From NCBI GenBank assembly GCA_018296165.2, contig JACKQL020000159.1, positions 19,482-83,481 on the forward strand: 64,000 bases of DNA. Reading direction: 5' to 3'. Each line of letters begins with the position of its first letter. The stretch's first letter is position 1. This document shows, piece after piece, positions 1 to 11,858 of this stretch. Made by a program: the position numbers and the translations under genes. Source of the stretch: Termitomyces sp. T153. Its lineage: Eukaryota > Basidiomycota > Agaricomycetes > Agaricales > Lyophyllaceae. The notes under the pieces are model-generated. The model ran no database searches, was not told the origin of the DNA, and saw only the letters and a list, made by a program, of their open reading frames with translations.

Positions 1-1001
1 CTACACTGGCGAACCCTTACTAGGTGGATGCGATGCCCTGCACTAATAACCTAGCATTCCAGGGTTGGTGTGGAGTGAAGGGACTTGTGAAGGGGAATTA
101 GGGGAGGCAGTCTGAGCAAGTCTGGAATGGTCTGGAGGAGTCTAAGACCCAGTATATTAGATGTCAAACCTAGGCAGGTGTTAGAAACAAGTTTGTGGGC
201 ATGCAAGTAGACTGCAGGGTAAGCAGGACTTTGCAGTTGATGGGAGCAGAGCCAGAGTTTGAAGGGGGATCACCACAGCTTGATGGGTTCTGGGGCTGAG
301 CAGGGAGTGAGGTCTGGAGTTGTCATAAGAATGTTTGGATCGTAGTGCATGTATGGAATTTGTGCTGATGTTGGAGAAGAAAGGAACTTAGGGGAACAGA
401 GAAGATATACACAGTCAAGATGAGATGGAGACAAGGTGAGATGAGACAGAGGAAAGAGATTGATTTGAAACTAAAAATAAGAATAGAGATGAGATGAAGG
501 ACAAGACATAGGAAACCAGTAAATGCAATATCAAGACTAAAGTACCAAGGGTTACTCTACAACTTATATACTGACTACTGGGGGGCCCCAGAGGGCAGAG
601 GATATGGCAGAGGGGCTCGACAGAGCTGCACAGAGTCAATGGGTGTCAGGTGCAATCATGGAGCAGGCTGCAGTGACATTCTGATGGGATCAGCTGGAAA
701 GTGGGTTGCTCTGGAGTCATTGGGTGCTTCCCAGCAGGTCGGGGGAATTAAGGTGGGGGTTTGGGTTGTGTGACATGGTCAGGAGCAGTGGGGGGAGTCT
801 TGGGAGTTCAGGGGGATTCAGGAGATGCATCAACAGCTGTGGAAAAGGCATTGGAATTGATCAGGGGGCCATTGGAGTTTGCTGAGGAAGTGTTGGAGTT
901 ACCTGGAGTGGGTGTGGAGGGTAGACAAGGGTTGGAAGAGTTTGGTGGAGCATTGGAGAGGACTGGAAGCAGTGCTGGGGTCTAGGGAGTGGGTCGTGAC
1001 A
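1..1001 (-). repeat. 3' LTR of element A (window-truncated)
   Basis: Matches 17125-18155 along its length, and ends at ...GTCGTGACA at 1001. The first 30 bases (the TGTCAGG end) lie before the window. It contains the minus-strand TATA/start region near 530-570. A minus-strand polypurine tract abuts it at 1002-1016, which identifies it as the 3' LTR of a minus-strand element. Differences from the right LTR are mostly CG/TG/CA transitions. Confidence 0.9.
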
Positions 1002-1214
1002 TCACCTCCCCTTCAGCGTTGAGACCCTCAAGATGCAGGGCACAGTTCAGGGATTGGCAGGGCATGGGAATTGAAGTTGAGCAATATTGATCAGACCGCA
1101 GTAGCAGTGGTGGTGTGGGGAACGAAGTCGAAGCATGGCCACTGCTCATTAGGGGGTTCATCCCAAGTTGTTAAAAAGGGGTCAGACATCCCCTGGACTT
1201 TCCAAACTTTCCCA

Positions 1215-2866
1215 ATGTCGTCTTTCACATACTCTCCAGCAGCATCCCCATCCCTCTTGGCACACACCTCAATTTCTTCCTCCAAGGATTCTGAGAGTCA
1301 GTGGGACTGTAGGTGGGTCCAGGCAATGTACCATAGTCATAAGTGCTGTCCCTTACTTGTCATGGCCAGAGTGCTGATTGTGGGCCCCTCAGAGCTTTTA
1401 TTGGGGGAGGCCCCAGCATAGTCAGTGGTGGAAGTGGTCCCTGCTTCTTGTTCCAGGCCTGGTATTGGCCCTAGAGTGGTCTGCCCTGTCCCTACAGAAT
1501 TGAGAGTTGTGCAGGCAGATGTGACGCCGGAGCACTTTGTAGAGGCTGTGGAGCAGGCAAGGGGTCCCCCAACGTTAGAGTGGTGTCAGGCAGTGGCCTT
1601 GGTGTGTCATTGGCATGTTTCTTCCTTATCAAGCTAACCCATGTCTCTAGTGTGCGTCCTGTACCTGGCAGGGTGAACAGTGTGAATTTGAGGAGCCCAT
1701 GTTGGGAGTGCAGTGGGACATGTCAGTGTGTCTCCCATATTGCTCATGGCATAAGAAGTGCTCTGTCACTCTGAGTTGGCATGCTGCTTGCATCATAGCA
1801 GAGCAGGGGTGGGACTACAAGTGGGTCATCGCACAGTTGGAGGAGGGTTGGAGGGGTAGAGTGTTGGGGCGGAGTTCTGGGGTAGAGGAGGGAGTTGGCG
1901 CGGGGCATCTCCCAATAAAAGTTGGGCCCCTGTAGAGTGGGCAAAGGGGGCCCCCGCAGCATGTGACAAGGATAAGCAGAGGGCATCCCCCTTACTGGAG
2001 GTGGGGCCTAGCAAGTGAGCACAGGGGGAGCCAGCAATGGTAGGCCCTCTGGGTCCCATGGTATATTCCCCGATTTCTGGGGCCTTACTCAAGCAGTCTG
2101 CAGGAGGGTCGTGGTTGGCCACCAAGGCTTTCCTGCAGCATCGGGTGGAGGAGTTGGAGCAGTCATTGGCCACACTTGGGGAGGATGCTCATTGGATGGG
2201 GGAGGAGAGGGATGGGTTTCAGAAGGAGCTGGATGGGGCTTAAAGGGAGTGGGACTTGGCATGTAGGGATAAGGACATTGCTGTAGTGACTGCCATAGAA
2301 TGATTGTTGCAGCTCCAAGAGCTGTGAGTGCGCATGAGGCCATTGGAGGCATGGGTGGAGATGGCAGAGCAGTGGTCAGAGGGGTCAGGGGTGTGGGGGA
2401 CTCAGCAGGGGCCCAGTGTAGGAGTGACCCAAGCAACAGCGGAGAGGGCATGGCAGTGGGAGGAGTGGCTTGCCAATGAGGCAGCCTCAGGGTGGCAGGG
2501 AGTGCTCCATAAGTGCTCCTTTCATTTCCCTTTTCCTATGAGCTGATTTCTGCAGACTGGGCCAGGGAGCACTGCATCCTCCTTGATGGAGCATCAGCGG
2601 CACTGGGGTCCATCTATGATGGGTTGGTGAGGATGCCTGGGAATCTCCTGCCAGAGTTGGGGCAAGGGGTCATGCAGATGGGGTGTCTGCTAGCAGGGCA
2701 TTGGCAGAGGGCAATGGCGGACCCTGGGGTGTGGTGGGAGGTGGCAACAGACATGGCAGAGCCGCTCCTGGGGCATCCTAAAATTCTGGCAATGGTAGTA
2801 GTGCAACTGGAGGTGGATCTGGTGGGGAGAATAGTGGAGGTGGAGTTGGAGGGGGAGGGGGAGTAG
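1215..2866 (+). pseudogene. Antisense accessory gene of element A (decayed copy)
   Basis: This is the element A copy of the spliced gene that is intact at 61526-62656 in element E. It runs opposite to gag-pol and starts 214 bp inside the 3' LTR, with an ATG followed by serine codons as in the other copies. Recognisable parts are the segment around 2090-2240 (coiled-coil-like, WLATKAFLQHRVEELEQ) and the C-terminal exon from about 2560, with ILLDGASAALGSI and VWWEVATDMAEPLLG, ending at 2866. In-frame stops and frameshifts break it. The donor of the second intron reads AT where E has GT. From 2867 to about 3050 lies an AT-richer spacer between the convergent ends of this gene and pol. Confidence 0.75.
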
Positions 2867-3054
2867 GAGCTTTCTTGGACTTGACTTTTTGGCCCACTCG
2901 CACCTTTGTATTATTATATAATTTGTGTATATGGCTATTGTTGGATATTCAGCCTGGATAAGTGACTCTTTTTAGTGTTAAGTGAGGAGAAGCAAACAAA
3001 ACACATAGGGGGTACTCATGGGAGTTGAATCCCTGGTAAATCCAGAGGCAGGGG

Positions 3055-4660
3055 TTATGCCCACTGATGCCATCTGTACTTGCTAGTCTTGGGGGTCCCG
3101 GGGCTTGGTGGGGTGTTGTCAATGGAAGTCCCAGAGTTTGTCAGGGGCTCCATCAAGGTTTTTTCAGGGTTCCCACGTGTTGTCCTCAGGTCTGTAGCCC
3201 TTCCAGCAGACCAAGTACTGGAGTTGCCCGTGGACCATGCAGGAGTTGAGGATTTGGTCAACCTCGTAGTGGTACTTGTCTTCAACTTTGACAGGGGGTG
3301 GTCAGCTAGGGCATTGGCTGGGGAAGGAGTCTGGGGCATGTTTCAAAAGGAGTCAAACATAGAACACGGGGTGGAGGCCTTTCAAGCCCAGAGGTAGGTC
3401 GAGTTTGTAGGCATGTGTGGAGACCTTCCAGAGGACTTTGAAAGGACCGAGATGTTTGTAGTCTAATTTGATGAAGGGCCTCTGGGTCTTGAGGTTGCAT
3501 CAATCAAGCCAGACCAAGGTGCCGGGGGGCCAGTCAGGGGTAGAGTCACGTTGGGCATCAGCATGTTTGGAATAGGCTTGATTAGCGGTGTTTATCTCGT
3601 CCCGGAGGAACTGGTGAAGGGATCAGAGGTCCTTAGCGACTTTGTGAGCGACATGGGAGGGGATGTCTTTCAGAGATAGGGTCGGTTGGGGGTTGTAGCC
3701 TTTGTTGGTGTAGAAGGGGGAGACTCTGATGGTGGAGTGGAGCGTGTTGTTGTAGGTAAATTTGGCAAGGGGGAGTTCTGCACACCAGTCATTCTGTAAA
3801 TAGTTAAGGTATAGGCAGAGATACTGCTCCAGCATCTGGTTTACTTGTTCTGTTTGTCTGTTGGTCTCTGGGTGATAGGCGGTGGAGAGGCTGGTTTTGA
3901 TTTCGAGTGCCTTGCATAGCAATTGCCAAAAGTGGAATATGAACAAGGGTCTGTGGTCAGAGACAATGTTGTCTGGGAGTCTGTGCTTGGAGAATACGTG
4001 CTCAAGGAATAGTTTAGTGAACTCCAGAGCATTGTCAGTGGTGTGGCAGAGGATGAAGAGGGCTTGTTTGGTGAGGTGGCAGATGACAACAAGGATTGTG
4101 TCAAAGCCTTTGGAGTCAGGAGTTTGACAATATGATCCATCAATATCGAGGACCAGGGGCACTGGCTAATGGGGAGGGGCTTCAACAATCCGTGGGGGCG
4201 GTGGTGAGGTACCTTGGCCTGGAGACAAGGTTCACAGGCCCTCACATATTGCGTGACATCCTTCTTCATTCCTGGCCAGAAGTAAGTCCAGGAAATGAGT
4301 TGAAGGGTCTTATGAATTCCCGGGTGCTCCTAAAGCTTGTGGTCATGGTCTTGCTGGAGTATGTTGAGGTGGATGGACTTGTGGTCCAGAGCGTAAATTT
4401 ATCCACTCCAGAGTAGGAGGCAGTGGTCCAGAGACAGCGAAAAGGGGTTCTTGGTGCTTGACTTGTTGGAGTTGTTGTGGGAGTTGTGCTGGGTGAAGAA
4501 GGAGTCCAGGGGTGAGTTTCTGATTTGCTGGAGGATTCCTTCTCCATTTAGAATCAGCATGGCATGTAGATGTTCCGAGGGGATTACCACTCGATGGTTG
4601 AATGCATTCCGTTCAGCTTTGAATGATTTCTTCAGATACACATCAGACCTTTGAGTGAGG
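3055..4660 (-). pseudogene. Element A pol, C-terminal half: RNase H end, zinc-binding region, integrase, chromodomain
   Basis: Read on the minus strand from 4660 down, pol continues the RNase H tail, then an HHCC-type zinc-binding region (ACEPCLQAK near 4230), and then the integrase core. The core aspartates are in a SILMDHIV-like segment and in IVSDHRPLF, and the glutamate is in RQTEQVNQMLEQYL. The last domain is a chromodomain at about 3170-3300 with [16 protein letters not shown] and NTWEP. It ends at TGA directly after NTWEP. Frameshifts separate the pieces, so no full protein can be made. The family function is DNA integration, and the chromodomain is thought to target heterochromatin. 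The other half of pol lies right of element B. Confidence 0.85.
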
Positions 4661-4665
4661 GCATT

Positions 4666-5891
4666 TGTCAGGTTCTGCTGACCTTGGGGGCTCAGCTGCA
4701 CTGGGCGAGTCCTTACTAGGCGGGCATGATCCCCTTGCACTGGCAACCAAACACTCGAAAGTGTTCTGGGCACTGATGGCTTGCACGGATAGTCGGTGGG
4801 ATGTGATCCAGACAGGTCCGGGGAGGTCTGGAGAAGTCAGATTGTGAGGAAATGGGATGGGCTTGGCGGGGTTCAGGCAGAAGACCATATGGGAGATTCG
4901 CAGATGCGAAGGAGTAGGCAGCTACGCGATCAATGGGAGCGGAGCTGGGGTTTGATGGGAGATCAATTGGGGTTGATGGAGTCCAGGACCGAGCAAAGAG
5001 TGAGGTTCGGACCTGGTGAAAGAGTGTTGGGGTTTGTAATCATAATCGTGGAGTTTGTGAGGTCGTTAAGGTTGAGGAAGACTTGGGCACAACGGCCGGA
5101 CAGAGTCACCAAGACAGCGTCGGATGAAATAAAATGGAGTTGAGATGGAACAGGAGTAGATTTGAGTGGAGATACGAAACAATAACAAGAATGATAGCGA
5201 AATGGAGACAAGACAAGACCAGGAGACTGAGATAAGACCGGGAGACTGAGATAAGGCCGGGAGACTGAGATAAGGCCGGGAGACTGAGATAAGGCCGGGA
5301 GACTGAGATTAAGGAAAATGAATCACGAAACATGAAACACAAAACACAAGAAGGAAACAATCAGACCATAGGTAACGTTAAGCAATATCAAGACTAGAGT
5401 ACAAAGAGCTACTCAATGTCTTATATACTGACTACCGGAGAACTTTGGAGTACGTCGGCTGCAGCGGCGGGGCTTGGCAGAGCTTGATGGAGTGGGCGGG
5501 TGTTGGTTGCAATCGAGGGTCGGGCTGCGCTGATACATTGATGGGATCATTTGGGAATGCGGGTTGCCCCGAGGTTGTCGTGATACTCCGGAATGGGTTA
5601 GAGGAACCAGGGTGTTGAGTTGGTGATGAGTGGCAAAGATTGGGAACAGCGGGGGTGGTTCTTGGGGTTTGGGAGATCCAGGGTAAGTGTCAGTGGCTGC
5701 GGGGAAGGCGTTGAAGTTGGCCAGGGGGCCATCGGAGTTAGCCGGGGAGGCGTCGGAGTTAGCCAGGGTTGCATCAGGGCTAACCAAAATAGGCATGGGG
5801 CATGGGCGGAAGTTTGGCGGAGCATCGGGGGTTTTGGGGAATCGGGAGGTTGCTGGACAATGTGCAGGGGTCCAGGGGGTGGGTCGTGACA
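4666..5891 (-). repeat. 3' LTR of element B
   Basis: Starts TGTCAGGTTCTGCTGACC and ends GTCGTGACA. It is followed at 5892-5906 by a C-rich run that is a polypurine tract on the minus strand (GAAGGGGGGGTGA type), where plus-strand DNA synthesis would start. It is nearly identical to 10652-11853. It contains a 20-bp minisatellite at 5212-5311. Confidence 0.92.
5212..5311. repeat. LTR minisatellite, 20-bp unit, about five copies
   Basis: Five tandem units of GGGAGACTGAGATAAGRCC type lie downstream of the predicted LTR transcription start, that is, in the transcribed part of the LTR. The same array has about five units in the other B LTR (near 11185-11270), and about three in the LTRs at 30780-30840 and 63415-63470. 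Unit number therefore varies between copies of the family. Confidence 0.85.
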
Positions 5892-6103
5892 TCACCCCCC
5901 CTTCAGCATTGAGATCCTTCGAGACGTGGGGAGCAGGACGGGGATTGGCGGGGCATGGGAGTCAAAGCCAAGCAATATTGATCAATCTGCAGCGAGTGAT
6001 AGCAGCGTGGGAGATGAAGTTGAAGCGTGGCTGCCACTTTGTCAGGGTTCTCCTCAATCAATTAAAAGCCTTGGACGCACCCCGGGATTTCCTAAATTTT
6101 GTC

Positions 6104-7288
6104 ATGTCTTCCCCCAGCATTCCAGTAGTCTCTCCTGCTGATTTGGACAAGGTGGTGGTGTATGACAGTGGGGGGGAGGAGTTTGAGCGTCGGCACCACG
6201 CTAGTGTCAGGGACCGGAGTCGTAAGTGGTGCCAACTTGTCTTCTCAGGATGACTGATGGGGTTTTTGTAGAGTCATCCATGGTGGTAGTGGTGGATTTT
6301 CCAAGGGTCCCAAAGCGGACCAAGTTTCGTCCCGCGTTGCCAAAGGAGGGGAGCATGGGGCGGTCTGTGGGGAAGGCGGGGCTTTTGCGGGGTGGTCGGG
6401 GAAAGGGGGCATCCTTAGCGGTGATTCGTGGGAAGCGTCGAGCCTCCCCGCCCTTGGGGGCAGGACCCAGCAAGAGGCCATGTGGGCGCGAGCCATCGGT
6501 GGGGCCTCTGGAGTCTCTCCTCTTTTCTCCTACCCCGGGCGTTCCCTTGGAACGGTTGTCAAGTTCCCCCACGCCTATTTCTTTGATCGCAGAGGTCTTC
6601 CTTTGCAAGCAGGTGGAGGCTTTGACGACATCATTGGCAGTATGGGAGGGTGAGCTCCAACAGGCAAGGGAGGACCGTGACGTGGCATGGACAGAGAAAG
6701 AGGCAATGGAGTGGGAAAGGAACACATCGGTGCGCGTGGCGATGGAGTGAGCATTGGAGGTGCGGGGCTTGCAGGAGCGTCTGACGCAGATGGAAGGGCA
6801 GCCCGCAGGGGAAGCGGAGGGGCGGGGACAAGTTCCAGAGGGGAATGCGTTGTGGGTGGAGCTGGAGGCGGTGAGGCAGAGGGAGGACTGGTTGGCCAAC
6901 AAGGCTGCTTTGGGGCACATGGGAATCCTCCATGAGTTGTCTCCCATTCCTCTGTTCATTACTGACGGTTCATTTTCTGGGTTTAGGCTGGGTGCGGAAG
7001 CATCAGGTCCTCTTGGACAGTGCCTCCACAGCATTCGCATCAATTCAGGATGGGTTGACACAGGGGTCCACGGTTCAGCCTCTGGAGTTGCAGCAGGGGA
7101 TGGCACAATTGGAGAGGTTGCTGGCAGGGCATTGGCGACACAATGCGGTGGCCTCGGGGTTGTGGTGGGAGGTGGCAGCTGACGCGGGGGAGGCATTGCT
7201 GGGGTTGGCGGAGGTCTTAGCGGTGGTGCGGGCCCAGATGGAAGTCAACCTGGGGATAGGGTTGCCGGGGGGTCCAGGGAGGGAGTGA
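6104..7288 (+). pseudogene. Antisense accessory gene of element B (recently inactivated)
   Basis: Same gene as 61526-62656, in the same relation to its LTR: the ATG is 213 bp from the LTR edge and runs opposite to gag-pol. Exon 1 is 6104-6221, intron 1 is 6222-6271 (GTAAGT...GTAG), and exon 2 starts at 6272. Exon 2 has a TGA near 6748 where element E has CGA, a CpG transition. The donor of intron 2 reads ATGAGT where E has GTGAGT, also at a CpG. The C-terminal exon ends at 7288 and is otherwise open. Two inactivating changes, both CpG transitions, make this a young pseudogene. Confidence 0.85.
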
Positions 7289-10200
7289 GGTGGGTGCGGG
7301 CCCTGTTTCTTGTTGCTGCCTCCCTTGCCTTTTGTATATATGTAATTTTTGTATGCAAACATGTCCTTTTTTTTTTGGTCCCTGGGCGTGTGAAGTGAGG
7401 TTTTAGTTTGTATGAGGGCGAAGTAAGCAAAACACGCAGGTGTGTGAGAGGGAGTTGAATCCCAAGTGAATCCAGAGGTGGGGGTTATGCCTGCTAGTGC
7501 TGTCTGTGCTGGCTAGTCCCAGGGTTTGTTGGGACAGGGCGGGGCATCGCAGGGAGGGCTCCTGAGGTTTGGCAGGGTTGGTGGGAGTTCTCCAGTGGAG
7601 TTCTGTGGCATTTTGGGGTGGTGTTATTGAGTTCAATTCTTGGAATTTCCAACCAGGGGCGTAGGGGTTTTCTTTAGTCTGCGGCGGGGACGTGTGCCGT
7701 GTTGGTACCAGAGGGCAGACCTTCAAATCTTTCATGGGTGTCCAGTGGGTTTGGGGCTTTGGTTTTCTTATCAGTGCAGTTGGCGGGAGGGACGGAGGTC
7801 TTCCCATAGTCTGGCCCTTATGCCAGCGCTGGTGGCAAAGGCGGCGGGGCCCTCTTCATTGGTGGGGGTCAGTGGGCGAGGTTTGTCCTTGCGGCATAGT
7901 TGGTCCGGAGGGGGGCGGGAGCTAGTTCTGGGCTGTGGGTTTGGTCAGCGTGGGGGCAGAGATACTCCCTCAGGGTGAGGATCTCTGGGTTGAGGAGGCC
8001 CGGAGATTTTCATTTGGTGGGGTTGTGTGGGGCAAGCTCCAGAGTATTGCGCTTGGTGAAGGGTACTCAGGATCGGGCTTGCTGTGCTCTGGGGTGTTGA
8101 TCCAGGTCGAGGTTGTGTTCCAGAGTATTGCGTCTGTGGGCGGGCCAGTTTGAGTGGTGCTTTGGTGTGCTCCGGAGTGTCAATGACTGAGGGGGCAGGG
8201 TGCAGGGTGATCAGTCCCAACCAGTTCCTTTTGGGTCCGGAGCCAAATTTGAGGTTCTGGGTCATCTACGTGACATTGTTTTCCTGACCAAAGGTAAGTC
8301 CTGAAATGGGCAGAGGGGTCTTACATAGTTCTGACACTCCCTCGAGTTTGGAGGTCTGTTGGAGTTGTATGGGTGGATATTCCTTTCAGGCAGGGGCAGC
8401 GTGGGGGTTGGTTGGGGAATGGCTCGCCTCAGTGGAGATGCTTTGGGGCTCGTTCCAAGGGTTGTTCCTTCCTGGGGGTCGGTGGTTCCTTCATTGGGGA
8501 AGAAGTGGGCAGCCCCGGAGTCGACACAAGGGTCACTTGGTGGGGATTTGTTGGTTGTGTGGGCTTTGGGGGAGGTGCGGGCATAGGAAGGGGTCTGAGG
8601 TGCATTTTGTCGGTCCACAGTTCCAAGCGCGAGTACCAGGGGTCCAGAGTTGATGCGGGGGTTGGGGTTGGGCCTTAACTTGTGAGTGGGGTTGTGTCGC
8701 GAATCGGAGGGGGAGCTCCAGTGTGGGGTTTTTTTTTTTTTTTGCAGAGCGGCGGAGTTGTCACGCGGGAGTGGCGGTGGCTCCTAGAGCTGAGCTTGGA
8801 TGGGGGAAGATGGTTGTTCATGATTGTTGGGGGGTGGCAGGGAGGTCGGTCGCGGGGAGGCACTGGAGTGGGACTCCCTGGGAGTTGCAGCAGGGTTGAG
8901 GCAACTCTTTGTTTGTGTTCCGGGCAGCCTGGAGATTGTTGCAAATGCGGGGGTGGCAGTGGGGAGAGGCACCGCTCGCTTCTTGGGGAAGGCATCAGCA
9001 ACCTTTAGGGTACTCTGAGGGATTACTTCGCATGTGGCCTGCTTCTGGGTACTCCAAAGAGGATAATTCGTATGTGGCTTGCTTCTGGGTGCTCCGATGA
9101 TGTGGTCCCTGTTTGGCAGACATATTCCAGCGTAGGGGCAGGATTTGGAGTGGGTGGTGATTTATATCGTGGAGTTGGGGCTACCAGGGCATTGTTGTTG
9201 GGCTGGCGCCATGAGTCCCCTCAATCAAATGTCGTAGTTGGAGCGGAGGCCCTGGAGTTGTGTTGCCAGGGTCTGGAGCTGTGTCGAGGGGTTTGGAGGG
9301 GGTTGGAGGGGTGGGTCAGGCAGTTTTGGGCTGGTGTGGGGTTGTTTGGGTTGTTGAGCCAGGTGGGGGGGGTCCTTTAAGGATATCGGAGCGTATGCCC
9401 TTTGGGTTGTCAGGTCGCTTGAATGGCTGATCGACGTTCTCTGGATGATGGTGGGGCTTCTCCCTCCCTTATATGAACATGTCAGCGAATTCAGAGTACT
9501 TAGGGGAACTACTTCATATAGGGTCCTCTTTCCTATAGTTAGTTCGGGGTGGCTCCTATGCTGGGGGTTCCTTTGTGGGAGGTGGCAGAGTCTGGTGATG
9601 GAGTTTAGGTTTGGGGGTGGCATGCAGGGAAGTTTGGCGTCCAGGGTCCTCATTGTCGGGGGTTCCAGATTGTGTGGGGGAAGGTGGTGAAATAGCGATG
9701 CAGTCCAGAGTTGTCCCTTGTTGAGAGTGGGGTGCCGTGGTTCTCCTCGTTAACTTTGGGGCTGTGCTTTAGGCGGCGGAGTGGAGGGTGTGTAGCTGTT
9801 CTTTTCCTGACTGTCTAGAGGCTTGGGGATGTCTTGGTCTTGTTCCGGGGTTGTCGGGGTCGGGTCAGAGGTGTTGGGGCCCCTTTATTTGTTGGGCGGA
9901 GGTGACGGCCAAATCGACCGAGGTCCGGAAGCAGGTTCTGGGGTTGGAGCATAGCCTAGGTCTGGGGTTCTTGCTTTGTTGTTGGGGTTGTGGGGTTTGA
10001 GCTTGATTTTGGTGGTTTCAGGGCTAGTTGTCGGAGGGCGTAGTTCCTCGGGGGTGATTGGGGTGAGGGTCAGGTGGTCGATAGTAGGGTTTGGTGATGT
10101 TGTTGGTGATTAGTCGCATTTGTCAGTCTGTGGGGTTGCTAGAGGGTCGGTGGATCCACAGGCGGGCTTCAGGAAAGTGTGTTCTCAGTGGTCTCATTGT

Positions 10201-10638
10201 GGCTGGCGATCCTTCACACAATAGGTGACAGTTTTGCGGCGGGTTGGCGCGGTGCCAGAGACTTTGTCACTCATTTGGTCAGATGGTCGCCAGGCTTTGG
10301 AATGCTGTTCTTTGGGTGACGTTTGGGGTCAACTTTGTGTGAGGGAACGGAGTTGGTCAGAGAGGGTAAGGGTGGGGTGGGGGACGATTTGATGGCTTGC
10401 GCGAGGGGTTGGAGGTTGGGTGTGAGTTGGGGAGGGTGTCCATGGGGGGAGCCGTTGTATGGATGTAACTGGGGCGGAGGGGACGTTTGGTGTCAGATCT
10501 GCGACTCAATGTGCCTCAGCAAATTGGGCAGGGCCATATGAATCATAAGAGTTTCTGGGCACGGGTAGACCATAGACATTGCAGTTATTTGATCGTGTGT
10601 GCAGAGATAATGCAGGCATCACAGACGGGATAAGGTAG
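7289..10638 (-). pseudogene. Element B interior: scrambled gag-pol remnants
   Basis: The interior aligns with 59073-61525 of element E and not with a full gag-pol. Near the 5' LTR (10530-10640, minus) is the gag start with a PVPRNSYDSYGPAQFAEAH peptide and a stop. Near 7420-7500 is the pol 3' end shared with A and D. Between them are short C-rich pieces on the minus strand (for example STLNSLTCS near 9500) with many stops. No reverse transcriptase, RNase H or integrase motif survives. Long open frames here on either strand are unlike any family I recognise and are probably composition effects. A poly-T run lies at about 8731-8745. Confidence 0.7.
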
Positions 10639-10650
10639 AGTCTTGATATT
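10639..10650 (-). promoter_or_regulatory. Primer-binding site of element B (self-priming type)
   Basis: Minus-strand AATATCAAGACT lies one base inside the 5' LTR. It is exactly complementary to AGTCTTGATATT in the same LTR (11346-11357), which lies about 32 bp downstream of a TATA box. No match to the usual TGG start of a tRNA-primed site is seen. Confidence 0.7.
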
Positions 10651-10651
10651 A

Positions 10652-11853
10652 TGTCAGGTTCCGCTGACCTCGGGGGCTCAGCTGCACTGGGCAAGTCCTT
10701 ACTAGGCAGGCGTGATCCCCTTGCACTGGCAACCAAACACTTGAAAGCATTCTGAGCACTGATGGCTTGCGCGGATAGTCGGTGGGATGTGATCTGGACA
10801 GGTCTGGGGAGGTCCGGAGAAGTCGGATTGTGAGGAAACGGGACGGGCTTGGTGGGGTTCAGGCAGAAGACCGTATGGGAGATTCGCAGACGCGAAGGAG
10901 TAGGCAGCTACGCAATCAATGGGAGTGGAGCTGGGGTTTGATGGGAGATCAATTGGGGTTGATGGAGTCCAGGACCAAGCAAAGAGCAAGGTTCAGACCT
11001 GGTGAAAGAGTGTCGGGGTTCATAATTGTAATCGCAGAGTTTGTGAGGTCGTTAAGGTTGAGGAAGACTTGGGCACAATGGCCAGACGGAGTCACCGAGA
11101 CAGCGTCGGATGAAATGAAATGGAGTAGTGGAGATACAAAATGATAACGAGAATGATAGCAAAATGGAGACAAGACAAGACTGGGAGACTGAGATAAGAC
11201 CGGGAGACTGAGATAAGACTGGGAGACTGAGATAAGGCCGGGAGACTGAGATAAGGCCGGGAGACTGAGATTAAGGAAAATGAATCACGAAACATGAAAC
11301 ACAAAACACAAGAAGGAAACAATCAGACCATAGGTAACGTTAAGCAATATCAAGACTAGAGTACAAAGAGCTACTCAATGTCTTATATACTGACTACCGG
11401 AGAACTTTGGAGTATGTCGGCTGCAGCGGCGGGGCTTGGCAGAGCTCGATGGAGTGGGCGGGTGTTGGTTGCAATTGAGGGTCGGGCCGCGCTGATATGT
11501 TGATGGGATCATTTGGGAATGTGGGTTGCCCTAAGGTTGTCATGATACTCCGGAATGGGTTGGAGGAACCAGGGTGTTGAGTTAGTGATGGGTGGCGAAG
11601 ATTGGGAACAGCGGCGGTGGTTCTTGGGGTTCAGGAGATCCAGGGTAAGTGTCAGTGGCTGCAGGGAAGGCGTCGAAGTTGGCCAGGGGGCCGTCAGAGT
11701 TAGCCAGGGAGGCGTCAGAGTTAGCCAGGGTTGCATCAGGGCTAACCAAAATAGGCGTTGGGCATGGGCGGAAGTTCAGCGGAGCATTGGGGGTTTTGGG
11801 GAATCGGGAGGTTGCTGGACAATGTGCGGGGGTTCAGGGGGCAGGTCGTGACA
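10652..11853 (-). repeat. 5' LTR of element B
   Basis: TGTCAGG...GTCGTGACA, 1202 bp, paired with 4666-5891. On the minus strand it carries a TATATAA box near 11384-11390 followed 32 bp later by the AGTCTTGATATT start sequence, then the 20-bp minisatellite. It is followed directly by the target duplication GCATT. Confidence 0.92.
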
Positions 11854-11858
11854 GCATT

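Larger units (their letters stand above)
4666..11853 (-). mobile_element. Element B: internally deleted chromovirus inserted into element A RNase H
   Basis: It is bounded by TGTCA...TGACA and by 5-bp target duplications GCATT at 4661-4665 and 11854-11858. Total length is 7188 bp: LTRs of 1226 and 1202 bp and an interior of 4760 bp. Precise removal joins the pol reading ...LSMKPNA to ALTQRSDVYLK, restoring the normal RNase H/linker context of element A. This shows that B inserted after A was formed. B keeps the primer-binding site, the polypurine tract and the antisense gene, but only scraps of gag-pol. It is GC-richer and less CpG-depleted than A, consistent with being younger. Confidence 0.92.

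Noticed and set aside
5212..5311. CRISPR-like array
   Set aside because: Units are directly abutting 20-mers without spacers, in an LTR of a eukaryotic element; a minisatellite.
6207..7196. 329-codon minus-strand open frame
   Set aside because: Complement of the antisense accessory gene in element B. The plus-strand reading has conserved introns and homologues in other copies, so this is a shadow of GC-rich coding sequence.
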